Of a stretch of DNA of 64,000 bases, positions 1 through 10,799 are shown piece by piece. Under the pieces are notes generated by a model, which was not told the DNA's origin, did no database searches, and saw nothing but the letters and a program-made list of their open reading frames with translations. How positions within the stretch are numbered: position 1 is the stretch's first letter; every line of letters starts with the position of its first letter. Source of the stretch: Ctenosaura bakeri (Eukaryota > Chordata > Lepidosauria > Squamata > Iguanidae); contig CAOLHI010001430.1 of the NCBI GenBank assembly GCA_948474755.1, forward strand, positions 248,001 to 312,000, read 5' to 3'. The translations under genes and the position numbers were made by a program.

Positions 1-1924
1 GAGGAGAAGGAGAAGGAGGGGTGAAGACTATATGACACCCTATTACTATAGTTCTTTGTAAGTTTTTTTAGTGGAATGTTGAAGTGGCATCGCTGGCCTC
101 AAATGTACACATTGCACACATGTGCGCACACATATACCACTTTGGACATCCATTTAACCAAACAACATATAGAAGCAATAAATATCATCCAAAATGGAAT
201 CCATGTACTGTACTGTAAGCAAACTGTGAAGAATTTACAGAGACTCACTTGTTAACTGACTGACTGCATGCATAATGCTTGCAAAGTCTCTTGGCCAGCT
301 TAGGGTCTTTTCCCCCCTCAGCTCGATTTGCAAGCAGCATGTGTTTGCAAATGGTCTCAAGCACGCCTCCATAGGCAAGAAGAACTGATGAAAAGGTAAA
401 ACCCCTGTTGAATTAAGGGAATTTGTCTTTAATTTGGAAGTATCAAAAGAGCGAATTCTCAGACAACAAGGTATAAAAATGTGTGGGTTTCCCGTAAATG
501 ACAATAAAAGCAGACAAAAAAATGACACACAGCTTTCATCTTATGCACAGTTTTTGGGAAATAAATCCCACCTAATTCATTGGGAGCTACTTTTATGTAG
601 ACTTGGGTATGATTACATTGCAAGTCTCTCTAAAAAGGAAACTGAGGCTAAATCCTATACGCCTGGGAGTAAGTCCCATTGAGCTCAAGAAGGTTTTCCT
701 CAAAGTTGATGAGCATGCGATGGCACTGTGGCTCTGTCAGAGATGCAAATGAAATGTTGTGTTAGAAAAAAGAAACAAATTCAGAGTTGCATAGGCTGGG
801 TCTAATACATGCTGACATTTTTGGTTCCACTCTTTTCCCTTTAGCAGTACCCACCGCTGGAATGCATCCCCCAAAAACTCATCTGAAACTGAATTCATCC
901 CTCAGGTGAAAAGACGTTCCACTAATATAGCAAACCCAGTTCTCCCACTAAAGATCTTTATGTATCCAAAACAGTCCCATCCATGTCCTAGGGAGAATGA
1001 GCAGCAGGCTGAGAGAGTCCCAAGGTTTGAAGAAGTATGTCCCCCCAAAAAAAGAGTTTTTTGGGGAAAAGTCCTAAAGATGCAGGCGCAGATTAGTTTC
1101 TGAGGTCAAAAAATGAAGCAGGGATGGAATAGAGTCTTCTGAAAAAGAGAGTGGATGGCTGACTGGCACCCTGAATGGGGACACTATATATTGTCATGTT
1201 TTGTCACAGGTTTCATTTGTACTTTTCACGTGGTCATTTTACCACTAACTACCTTGAATATCTGCTGGTCTAGAAATTTGGGTAGGAATCATTGCAAGTA
1301 ACTAGCGGTGGGAAGCTCCAAAAGCAACAACAATAAATCCACTGTTTTTAAAACTGGAACAGTGCCCATGGGAGGGAGGGGAGAAAGAACTCAGTGGATT
1401 AGGAGAAACCTCATCTAAATTCTCAGGAGTGAGAAGAATGAGCAGATCACATCAATGTCATAGAGGGAAACGGCTGCATAGCTGCAGGTATGGCCATTTG
1501 ATTGCAGTGATAACCTATTACTCCAGGTTTACCTGACAAAAGCCAAGGATTTCCCAAGAGAACCTTTCCTTAAGCTGCAGATAACGGCATCATTTCTACC
1601 CAGAGTGGCCATACTTGCTGGGAGATGCTTGCAGTTTTGTCTAAAACAGTAACTTCTCTAAGCTCTGCCTGAGAGTTCCCTTCTGAGTTACAGGACAGAC
1701 CTCCACTCATCCACACACGCCATGTGTCCTCTTCACTTCTCTGCTTTCTCTTTGGGACCACAAGTATCAAGGCACAGCCCTAGCCTCCCAACTGAACTCC
1801 AACCTTGTTTGTTTGTTAGTCAAATCATTTATTTATCACCTCTTGAATGTCCAAGGCTCTGAAGTGATGCCAACCAGCCCTTTCTGCTACATCCAGGTCA
1901 GATTAACTAAAGCCTTCATCTTAA
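1..1924. other. TMEM240 intron 2, no recognised feature
   Basis: I see no exon, RNA gene or classifiable repeat here. Short open frames lack codon-level similarity to any protein I know and have no splice-site context. By position it should be intronic, since the TMEM240 exons to the right are on the minus strand and the rest of that gene lies to the left. Confidence 0.4.
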
Positions 1925-2354
1925 AAGTTTTTTTTTTAATTTTATTGATGATAAAGAAAAACATAAACAGAACAAAAAAGAAAAACACCACGTGATACAC
2001 TAACAGTGGAGGGGGGAAAAAGGAATTTCAACCAAAACAAACATACATTGTTATTTCTCTCCAATTCCATTATAATCATATATTTATTCAACATATTATA
2101 CATCACACTACTTATATACTTTGTTACCTATATCCGGATCACATTCTCATTATACTCATTATAATAATATCATTCTTAACTCTATACTTTTCAATTGCAT
2201 TTAATCTTTTACTATTACTAAATATAATCTTATTAGTAACCATATCAAACTATTCCTAAAAGTGAACCCACCCCCCAGAGCCAGTTACGTTTCAACTTAC
2301 TCCACCTTCCAGAATTGTAATTCTTCTTGTGGAGGTATGACACCTTCCTCTTTT

Positions 2355-2425
2355 ATTAAATCCTTCATTGCCTGGGTACAATTAACCTTATCAAATATAG
2401 ATAATAATGCTATACCTAAACATAT
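2355..2425 (-). repeat. second copy of a ~70-bp internal L1 duplication
   Basis: This segment repeats 2626-2697 with only a few substitutions, offset 271 bp. On the minus strand both copies encode a CLGIALLS-x-FDKVNC-x-QAMKDLI type peptide. The copy here lies downstream of the ORF2 terminus, where a second copy of that peptide is not expected. Confidence 0.75.
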
Positions 2426-3825
2426 TTTCCTTTTCCACAAATATCTTCCATATTGCTTCGAAATCACTCCCCTTCATTATTCCTTTTTTGGCCTTAATTC
2501 GACATGTTAACTTATCATTAATCGCAATCTTCCACACTTCTTTATACCAATCCTCTATTTGAAAATCTCCACAAATTTTCCATTTTCTTGATATAATTAA
2601 CCTTGCTGTAGTTAATAAATTTGTAATTAAATCCTTCATTGCCTGGATACAATTAACCTTATCAAATACAGATAATAATGCTATACCTAGACATATTTGT
2701 AAATCAATTTCTGTTATCTCCTTTATCTCTTTAAACTCCCTTTGCCAAAATTTCTGTACACCTTCACAATTCCACCACATATGAATATATGTACCAATCT
2801 CTTGACAACCCCTCCAACACAACCTTGAGTAATTCTTATCTATATAAATTAAGCTTACTGGTGTTAGGTACCATCTCCAAATCAATTTATAATAGTTCTC
2901 TTTTATCCTAACGGACAGGTTTTTTAAATGACGCTGATTCCAAATTTTTCCCCAGTCCTGAATACCCATTTTTCGTGCTAATTCTTCCTCTCGCATTTTT
3001 CTAAAATATCCATCTTCATATCTTGCCAACATTTTGTATATTTCGCTTGTGGTACCCTTCAATGTTTCATTTTCCTCCATACTTTCTCTTTGTATAATCA
3101 TTTGTTCAAATTTAGTATATTCTCTGAAACCTTTATTAGTCCTTTTCCAATTCCTTGTCCACTGCTCTAGCTGTATATAATTAAACCACGACATCTTAGT
3201 GCCCTGTAATCTCTCCTTTATTTTATCTTTATTCATCATTATATTCATCCAATCTTTTAACTTATTTATTCTCTGCTTTTTTAATTCCTTCTCTACTTCA
3301 CCTCTCAGATTTATTGGAAATCTTGCGATCATCACTACAGGAGTTAATGGTGAAGTAGCTGGCATTAATTTTTCCTTATTTTTCCTCCAAATTTCTAATA
3401 TATTTTTCAAAAAAGGGTTTTCTATTTTTTTCATTTCTCTCTTGACAGGATTCAAAAAAAAAAAACACCTCTTCTCAATTTCTATTGCTCCCATCTTTAA
3501 ACAATCTAAATCCCCTTTTCCTAGAACTCCATCTATGATATGGCTCAACTGATTTCCATTATAATACTATTTTAGATTTGGTAGGCCCAATCCACCTTTT
3601 TTCTTGGGCTTTATACCAAAATTTCTTATTAATCCTCACTTTCTTATTTCCATTACAAAAATTGTTCAATAATAACTGCCAGTTTTTCAATAATTCTTCT
3701 GATACTTTTATTGGTAACATCGTGAACAAAAAATTAATCTTAGGTAGTATTTTCATTTTTACTAATGCTATTCTTCCAAAACATGATAACTTAATATTTT
3801 TATATTCCTCTAATTTCCATTTCAC
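2391..3825 (-). pseudogene. L1 ORF2 C-terminal region (thumb to Cys-rich end), frameshifted
   Basis: Two open frames lie in different phases. The first (3825-3559) carries the L1 thumb motif LSCFGRIALVKMKILPK. It ends in a stop, and the protein resumes in another frame from 3548 to 2391 (385 codons). The second part holds the L1 C-terminal signature WRWYLTP followed by CWRGC and HMWWNC-x4-FW, the Cys/His cluster at the end of ORF2. The family product is an endonuclease/reverse transcriptase; only its non-catalytic C-terminal part is here. A frameshift near 3550, the upstream DIRS insertion and a stop before SKSELM at about 9537 all show it is dead. Confidence 0.85.
2626..2697 (-). repeat. first copy of the ~70-bp internal L1 duplication
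   Basis: This copy is in frame inside the L1 ORF2 C-terminal region and is followed in the same frame by the expected TARLIISRKWK block. That makes it the likely original and 2355-2425 the added copy. Confidence 0.75.
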
Positions 3826-3921
3826 TTCTTGACTTAATTTATTATAATTCTTCCTCTAATCTTTGTAGACCTTTTGTAAGAACAGGTTGCTTACCTGTAA
3901 CTGTAGTTCTTTGATTGGTCA

Positions 3922-4065
3922 TCTGTGCCTCATACATTAGGAGCTTTTGCGCCTGCGCGGTAGCGTTCGGAAGATTCTAGAGCTTGTTGGCTTGGCGGGG
4001 AGCCCCTCCCCCACGGTCGTACTGCGCATGCTCCTCCCGCTGAGCAACGGTCTCTCCTCAGTTCT
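3922..4065 (+). repeat. DIRS inverted terminal repeat, left (element 3' side)
   Basis: About 144 bp that match the reverse complement of 9263-9406 with few differences. Shared landmarks are the CCTCATACATTAGGAG box, a GCGCAGGC-type block and CTGCGCATGCTCCTCCCG. The outermost bases (3878-3921) are not part of the inverted repeat; they are mirrored in the internal complementary region instead. Confidence 0.9.
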
Positions 4066-4109
4066 GGTCCGCTGAAGAACATGGGACCTGAAAGAGAGGG
4101 GAAGGAAGG

Positions 4110-4210
4110 GTGGGTGTGTATGAGGCACAGATGACCACTCGAAGAACTACAGTTACAGGTAAGCAACCTGTTCTTCTTCTTCGTGGTCTCTGTGCCTCAT
4201 ACATTAGGAG
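4110..4210. repeat. DIRS internal complementary region
   Basis: The left half (to about 4172) is the reverse complement of the element's left end: GAACTACAGTTACAGGTAAG here against CTTACCTGTAACTGTAGTTC at 3891-3910. The right half (4172-4210) mirrors the right end at 9385-9421 through CTTCTTCGTGGTCTCTG and CCTCATACATTAGGAG. A segment that is complementary to both termini is the hallmark of DIRS. By the accepted model it templates completion of the circular DNA intermediate. Confidence 0.9.
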
Positions 4211-4253
4211 ACTGTGTAGCTCACCTGTAGGATGGTGGGTCAGGTCCCAGACC

Positions 4254-5531
4254 CTAGAGGACAGAAGCCAGCACAGCACGGCCAAATCGAGCATCCCGCC
4301 TGGACCGGCAGTCAAGCCTGTAGTGGCGAATGAAGGTCGACGGCTGGGCCCAGGTCGCCACACGGCAGAGTCCCAGTAGGTCGACCCCACGCAAGAGGGC
4401 CGCAGACGTGGCCACAGCCCTGGTGGAGTGGGCCCGAAGGAGGTCCGGCGGAGGCTTCTTGGCTAGTTGGTAGGTCACGTGGATGGTCTGTGCGACCCAC
4501 TTGGAGAGGCATTGAGATGATACCTTGTGGCCTCTTCTATGCCTGCCATAGCAGACGAAGAGATGTGGTGTCTGTCGGTAGGACGCAGTCCTGTCCATGT
4601 AGAAAGCGAGGGCCCGACGTACATCCAGAGAGTAGAAGGCACGTTCCAGTGACGAGGTCGGTTCAGGGTAAAAGGCTGGGAGCACGATGTCCTGGTTGAG
4701 ATGGAAGGTGGACACCACCTTCGGCAGGAAGGAGACGTCGGGTCGGAGAATCACCTTATCGCGATGGAAGACCAGGAACAGGTCATCGCAGCGCAGCGCC
4801 ACCAGTTCCCTGGCTCGCCTGGCTGAGGTGATCGCCACCAGGAATGCCGTCTTCATCGCCAGGAGTTTGTCGCCCGCTGTCGCCATCGGCTCAAAGGGCG
4901 GCCTCGTCAGCTGTGATAGCACCAACGACAACGACCACGACGGTAGTGGGGGCGATACCGGCGGATAGAGGTTTTGCAGGCCTCTCAAGAACCGCTTGAC
5001 GGTATCGTCCCTGAAGAACGCCGCAGAGGGGGATCGCGGCAGCTGATACGCCACAATCGCGGCGAGATAGACCTTGATCGACGGGAAGACAAGGCCCTGC
5101 TGTCGTAGATGTAGGAGGAAGTGAAGGACGGTACGGAGGCCGGCAGGTGACGCCGGCTCTCAGTGGTCCTCAGCAAAAGCGACGAAGTGCTGCCACTTGT
5201 AGTGATAATTCCTCCATGTCGATTCCTTCCTGGCCGCAATCAAGACGTTACCGATGGCCGGGTCGTCTACGGCGATATCCTCCAGGCATGGAGGGCAAAC
5301 ACGGGAAGGTCTGGGTGTAGCACCAGGCCGTTGGAGTGGGAGAGCAGGTCCGGTACTGTCGGGAACCTGAGGATCCTCCCGCGGGAGGTCTCGATCAGGG
5401 GTCCGAACCAGTGTTGCCTCGGCCAGTACGATGCTACCAGAATCGCGTCCGCTCCGTCTGCGATGATCTTCGATATGACGCGACCGAGGAGCGGGAATGG
5501 CGGGAAGGCGTACAGGAGTCCCTCGTCCCAC
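4254..5531 (-). pseudogene. DIRS tyrosine recombinase (one in-frame stop)
   Basis: The open frame 5054-4254 (266 codons) is the recombinase catalytic domain. It shows ARRARELVAL with the first catalytic Arg, AHSTRAVAT with the HxxR pair, and TFIRHYRLD with the candidate nucleophilic Tyr. The same frame continues upstream of a TGA at 5160-5162 into 5531-5163, which includes an N-terminal core-binding-like stretch (ESTWRNYHYKWQHFVAFAEDH). The useful N-terminus begins near 5310 and overlaps the end of the pol frame in another phase, as in other DIRS elements. The enzyme would integrate a circular DNA copy by site-specific-type recombination. All the expected catalytic residues are visible, so the lesion is mainly the one stop. 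That stop is compatible with a CGA-to-TGA change. Confidence 0.88.
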
Positions 5532-7159
5532 GGGATCTGGAACGCATCACCGATGGAGCGGGGATCGTGACCGGCCCTGGAGCAGAAGCGCCAGCACTTC
5601 GCATTCTGGCTGGTCGCGAAGAGGTCGACGGTCGGGTCGCCCCATCGGTGTCAGAGCATCCAGAAGGCGTCAGCGGCCAGGGACCACTCGTGGTAGGAAG
5701 AGGTGTCCCTGCTGAGGGCATCCGCCATGGTGTTCTCCTGCCCCGCCAGGTGAACCGCCAGCGGGTGTGTCCTCAGCAAGACTCACCAGTTCCAGAGGGC
5801 GAGCGTGATGGTCAGGAGCGTGGTGGAGTGAGTCCCCCCTTGCCTGTTCATGTAGCAGACCGCCGTAGTGTTGTCAGTGAGAATCAGCACCGAGCGGCCC
5901 GCTACGAGGTGATGGAATGCCATCAGAGCCTTGTGGATGGCTAGGAGCTCGAGGGCGTTGATGTGGAGGGACATCTCGCTGTCCATCCAGGTGCCCTTGA
6001 CTCGGAGATCGCCGGCGTGGGCTCCCCAGCCCAGGAGCGACGCATCCGTCGTTATTGTGACCGACGGCCTGGGTTCGCGGAACGGCATTCCCGACATCAG
6101 GTTTTGGTGGGACTGCCACCACAGGAGGGCCTGCTGTATTTGTGGGGGGATGCGGTACCGACGGGACTGCTCATCCCGGCGTGGGTCGAAAACCCTGACG
6201 AACCAGTGCTGCAGGGGTCGTGCTCGTAGCCTGGAAAGTTAGGTGACGGCCGTGGTCGCCGCCATGTAGCCGAGCAGTTGCTGCAGCGTCCTGGCCGATA
6301 CTGTCGGGGCCTGGAAGGCCGCCCGCGCTGCCCAGGTGAGCATCTGGGCCCTGTCGGTCGGTCGGTAGGCCCTCGCCGACACGGTATCGAGGGTTGCCCT
6401 GATGAAGTCGAGGAGGCAAGTGGGCTCGAGGTGGGACTTCTTGGGGTTTACCTTGAGTCCGAGCCGGGTGAGCCACGTCAAGGTGAGGTGAATGTCTTTG
6501 TAGAGTTCGTCTTTGCAGGACGCCACCAGTAGCCAGTCGTCGAGATAGGGGTAGACCGAGACGCCTCTCATCCGCAGGAAGGAGACGACAGGGGCCATGC
6601 ACTTCGTGAACACGCGGGGTGCGGTGGAAAGGTTGAATGGCAAGACACGGTACTGGTAGCTGGTACCATCGATCGCGAAGCGCAGGTACCGTCTGTGCTG
6701 GGAGCGGATCAAGATGTGGAAGTAGGCGTCCTTGAGGTCTATGGATGCCAGCCAGTCCCCTCGACGGAGGAAGGGGAGAACCGACGGCAGCGTGACCATC
6801 TCGAACCTCTTGGGGGGAATGTATTCGTTCACACCCCGGAGGTCCAGGATGGGGCGCAGGGACCCGTCCACCTTCGGTATGGTGAAATACCTCGAGTAGA
6901 AGCCGGTGGTCCTGGCCGAAGGCGGGAGCCTCTCAATCGTTCCTTTGTCGAGCAGGGACTGGATCTCCTCCCGCAGAGCCGGGGTGGCCGGGGTGGAATA
7001 GTAGACGCGCCGTAGTGGAATATCCTGGAACTTGATGGCGTACCCCAGGCGGACAATGGTATGTACCCAGGAGTCCATGGTGATCTCACGCCATCGGTCG
7101 AGGTGTCTGGCCAGGTTCGGTTGGTGGATGAGGTCTGCTGGAGGGGCGAAGGACGGCAT
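5267..7159 (-). pseudogene. DIRS pol: reverse transcriptase, RNase H and C-terminal domain
   Basis: One frame of 631 codons with three internal stops (TAA 6239-6241, TGA 5783-5785, TGA 5651-5653), ending at TAG 5267-5269. The RT occupies 7159-6242: LRPILDLRGVNEYIPP, SIDLKDAYFHI and the catalytic YPYLDDWLL box with its DD pair. RNase H follows at about 6070-5790: TITTDASLLGWGAH, the INALELLAIHKAL helix and ILTDNTTAVCYMNRQGG. After that come VHLAGQENTMADALSR and a C-terminal block with YAFPPFPLLGRV and LVASYWPRQHWF, common to DIRS pol proteins. The chosen start is the first Met before the RT; the true start is not certain. Together with the overlapping recombinase frame this would copy the RNA into DNA. 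Confidence 0.9.
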
Positions 7160-7181
7160 GGGTGGTGTCCTGCGGGAGGCA

Positions 7182-9028
7182 TCAAAAGCGGGGCTTCCCT
7201 CTGGAGGAAGGCTTCTTCGACGAAGGTGGTTGTCGTCGATGGGGCCTCCGTGCGGCGGAAGACGTCAATGGCCTCGACATGGTCGAGCGCGGAGACCGTG
7301 GCTGGTACGCTGAAGACGAGGAGGACCTCCGCCATGACGACCTCGACTGAAAGGACCGGCGAGCCTGGTTGATCCCTATCTTCCTCGCCGTCAAGCGGGC
7401 CTTGACTAGGTGGTCCATGGCCTCATCCGTGGACATGTGGAAGAGACCCCCGCCATCGAAGTGGAGGTCTTCTATCCTTCGACAGCTATCCTCCTGGAGG
7501 CCAGAGGACCAAAGCCACACATGGTGCCGGAGGGCTACGGCCCCGACCATCACCCTAGAGGTGGCCTCCAGGGCGTGCCTCGAGGTAGCCAGGAGGATGG
7601 CGGAGAACTGGCGTACATCCTCCAGCGCCAACTCCGGGAGTGGCTCTCCAAAACCCAGCGGTGGCGACTCATGAGAGGAAGGCGTGGACTCTGTGGAGTC
7701 CAAGTCCATCTCAAAGGACTCTTTGGACGGGGATGGCGAGTGTCCTCCGGCCTTTTCCTCCGGTCGAGTTGGCGGGACGAGGGAGGCCATGTGAGCCGGG
7801 GGCTGCGCCGACGGGGCAGCCAACGTGATGGTCGGGGCCAGTGCGGTCTCCGGAGGCAGCACCGACGAGCGGGGGGGGTGTTGACGCCTGCGTGGTCGAC
7901 ATGCCGGTCATTCCCGCCCGTGCCGGAGTGGCTTGGGGAGTCGGCCTGGTTACAGTGGCCGTTGTCCACGGGGGCGGCGAGGCGGGCCTGTGGCGGGGTG
8001 AGAGCTCCCGGGTCCTGTGGGAGCTCGGGGACCTGCGCTGCGGGGAGCGCTCATAGCGGGAGTACTGGCGCTCCCGTGGTGGCGAGCAGGAGCAAGGTCG
8101 TGGAGACCAGTACTGGGATCCGGATGAAATCGGTCCCTGTAGGAGGGCGAGTATGAGTAATAGGAGCCCGGAGGCTCATGCCATCCTTGTTCCAGCGCAT
8201 ATCTCCCCAGGTAGGAGGGGGAATGAGTGCTCTCGCCTGCATGCATGCTCTCCAGGCGCATCTCCTGATACCGCGGGGATGGAGGCCTGGCCTGGTGGCC
8301 CGGAGACCGGGATTCGCCACGCCGGGGGGAAGAACGTCTCCAGCTCGGGGTCTCTCCGTGGCGGTCCGCCGGGGATGGACGACGACTCGTTGGGACGGTC
8401 TCCACCACCAGCTTCGGAGGCTGGGAGGGCGCGGTCTGAGCGGGTTGCTCGTCGTCCAAGAGCTCCAAGATCTCCTGGACTTGCGGCGCCTGTTCTTCTG
8501 GGAGGTCCGAGAGGGCCGACCCTTCAGCGGGCTGAGTAGGCGGCGGAGTCGGAGGCCGAGCAGTTTCCGTCAGGGAATGCCACTTTTCCTTCCTCTTCTT
8601 CTTCTTCTCCCTAGTCACCTCCTCAGCAGCGGGGCGCTTCTTCTGGGCTGAAGTTAGCGGTTTCGAGGAGGAGGAGGCCGTGGAGTCGTCGCGCGGACGG
8701 CTCGCCGAGATTTTCGGGATCCTCGGCAACTTCATCACCGGTACCGAGGCCTGCGATACCGACGGTACTGGGGTTCCGGCCGTCCCCGTCGGAGAAGAGG
8801 AGGAAGGCGAAGAAAGGTGTTTCTCCATCGAGGAGGGCTCGGTCTTCTGGGCACGGAGGGACTGCTCCCAACAATAAGACTTCAGCCTGTTTGGTGGGTG
8901 AACTCCTTACACGCGGTGCAAGTCTGGACGTTATGCCCCTCACCCAGGCAAAAAAGGCACTTCGAGTGTCGGTCTGAGAGAGCGACCTTCCTTCCACAGG
9001 AGGCGCAGGACATAAACAGAGCCGACAT
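7182..9028 (-). pseudogene. DIRS gag with N-terminal Cys/His cluster, frameshifted
   Basis: The first frame starts at ATG 9028-9026 and holds a Cys/His cluster: CASCGRKV, then CLFCLGEGHNVQTC and TACKEF. A shift in frame near 8895 leads to the main body (8828 leftwards), which is Ser/Pro/Arg-rich with a KKKKRKEK basic patch. A stop at 7950-7952 interrupts it. The same frame then runs on to 7182 with the conserved gag region ALEDVRQFSAILLATSRHAL and the end-region STDEAMDHLVKARLTARKIG. Gag is the RNA-binding structural protein of the element. Both lesions look secondary, since the coding pattern is continuous across them. Confidence 0.8.
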
Positions 9029-9262
9029 AAAATGCGGGGCAAAGGGCGAGGAGAAGGAGAGAGTCCGAGAACGCCGAGCCTAAAACCGAGCGGAGAAAAC
9101 AGCCTAAAACGAGTCAAAAAACCGAGAAACCAAAACCAGATGGAAGTCCGTAGGGAGGGTCGATAAGCAGTCCGAGGTCAAGCCAAAAATCCAAAAATGA
9201 CACAGAAGAAAAAAAGCACAAGCCAACAAGAAGAACCTTCTGTACGCTGAGGCGGACAAGAA

Positions 9263-9406
9263 AGAACTGAGGAGGGACCGTTGCTCGGCGGGAGGAGCAT
9301 GCGCAGTACGACCATGGGGGAGGGGCTCCCCACCAAGCCAACGAGCTCTAGAATCTTCCAAACGCTACCGCGCAGGCACAAAAGCTCCTAATGTATGAGG
9401 TACAGA
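9263..9406 (-). repeat. DIRS inverted terminal repeat, right (element 5' side)
   Basis: Inverted partner of 3922-4065. The outer 9407-9421 bases (ending ACGAAGAAGA) are mirrored in the internal complementary region. A promoter for the element would be expected within or just inside this repeat; I see no clear TATA box. Confidence 0.88.
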
Positions 9407-9700
9407 GACCACGAAGAAGAATGTTTATTCCTAGATATTTAATTATTTCCTTTAATTTAATATCTATCTTTCTATCTTTTAAAAAATCTTGTTTTTCTAT
9501 TTTAGCATAATTAAACAACATTAATTCCGATTTAGATCAATTTATTTGTATCCCTGTCATTTCTCCAAATTCTTTTAAGTGTTCAGATACTCTATCCATT
9601 TTCTTTACTTCCATTTTAAAGTTTGTGAGTGTAGGTAATGTAACATAAGCAATCTCACCAGCTGCAAACATGAATTCAGCTCTATGCCACACCTTTCCAG

Positions 9701-10799
9701 GTTGCAAACCAAGGCTCACCTCCACGCCAAAGCTTCCTGGGCTGTCCAATGCTTTGAGTTGATGGGAGATGTAATCTAAAAGTCTAGTAGGTTGCCTTGG
9801 AAGCATTACTATCCTGAATTTCAGCTCCCAGAACTCCCGAGGCCAGCAGGGAGACTTGGGGGAGTTGTAGTCTGAAAAAGTAATTTTTCCAAGTTCTGGG
9901 CAGGTGGGGGCCCAGTCCTTATGGAGGGCCTCTTCATGGGATCATGGGATCAGACATGGCTTTCTCTTTCTGACCACTGCAAGGCAAGTTTTGGCATCTT
10001 GAATCCAAAGGCAGTTTTAGGGGGGGGGAATCTAGCACAATTTAAAATTGTGTGTGTATGTGTGTATTTTTAAAACAAAAACAAAAAATGCAGATAGCAG
10101 CTCCAAGTTGGAAGAGGTATTCTCTATTCAATCACACAAACTGGGAAAACTGTCCACAGTGACATTTGGTCTCTGTCCCTTCCCAGTGGCTCTTTACCAG
10201 CAATAAGCCTCTTAGAGAGAAGAGAAAGGTCTCTCCTCCTCTACACAACAATGCCCAATGCACTGTACTGCAGAGTACCAAGTCAGGGCCTGGTAGCCTC
10301 ACGGACAGGCTGCCACTTTTCTAAGAGTTGCTCCAGTTCCATTAGTCCTTGGAGAAACAAAGGCCAGAATCCTACTGAGGACATATACTGGCGTAACTCC
10401 TTTTTGGGGTGGGCACTGCACAGCAGGTCTCCATTACTGCCAGACACAGTGTCCCTGACTCAGCTGTGCAGTAACAGCAGGATGTCTTGCAGGCCTAGTT
10501 CTGCCCTTATGCACTGTGTGGCTGTCAGGATGAGCCCACAAACAGTCAAGCACTATATCTCATCTTCCCAAGAGGGTTCTGTTCAGAACCATTTATGAAC
10601 CATCAGGTTATCTAAAACTTAGACCCGTGGGTTGAAGCCTAGGAGCTTGTGGGTAGAACTGGGCAGAGAAGAGACAGAGCTTGCCATCAGGCAATTTTAA
10701 AAAGCAAACGAGAGCAACCAAGTCACTGCTTCTAACATATTCTCTTCAGGAGAGTGCCATTATTTCCTATGCAGTATTGGTACACATTACTATTACACA
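9701..10799. other. TMEM240 intron 2, short repeat relics only
   Basis: At 9815-9880 there is a decayed palindromic piece with the recurring CAGCTCCCAGAACTCC-type motif seen elsewhere in the window. No gene or other repeat is recognised in the remainder. Confidence 0.35.

Larger units (their letters stand above)
3878..9421 (-). mobile_element. DIRS-family tyrosine-recombinase retrotransposon, nearly full length
   Basis: About 5.5 kb, on the minus strand, inserted in an L1. In element orientation (right to left) it has: an inverted terminal repeat, gag with a Cys/His cluster, a pol frame with RT (YPYLDDWLL) and RNase H (ILTDNTTAVCYMN), an overlapping tyrosine recombinase frame (AHSTR and FIRHYRLD), an internal complementary region, and the second terminal repeat. 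DIRS elements use a recombinase instead of a DDE integrase and make no target duplication; none is visible here. It is GC- and CpG-rich against an AT-rich host L1. The frames hold only a few stops and one clear frameshift, so it is relatively young but inactive. Confidence 0.93.
1925..9700 (-). mobile_element. 5'-truncated L1 LINE, split by a DIRS insertion
   Basis: A minus-strand L1. Its 3' end is at about 1925, where the plus strand has a T-run, the complement of a poly(A) tail after an AATAAAATT-like end. The body carries ORF2 C-terminal sequence at 2391-3825. The same ORF2 continues at 9422-9620 with the order ...EFGEMTGIQIN, stop, SKSELM... and then KYLGI, both typical of the L1 RT-to-thumb region. 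A DIRS element at 3878-9421 interrupts it between KYLGI and the next conserved block. The 5' truncation point lies somewhere at 9620-9710; a decayed FADD-like RT motif may extend the L1 to about 9700. Frameshifts and stops show it is inactive. Confidence 0.85.

Noticed and set aside
3199..3552. Plus-strand frame of 117 codons rich in Phe/Ile
   Set aside because: It is the complement of the L1 ORF2 C-terminal region, A-rich on the coding strand, which produces a hydrophobic antisense frame.
5336..5944. Long plus-strand open frame (202 codons) and other plus-strand frames across 4110-8660
   Set aside because: They are antisense shadows of the DIRS pol, recombinase and gag frames in GC-rich sequence. 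Their translations are Arg/Gly/Pro-rich without motifs, while the minus frames carry clear RT, RNase H and recombinase signatures.
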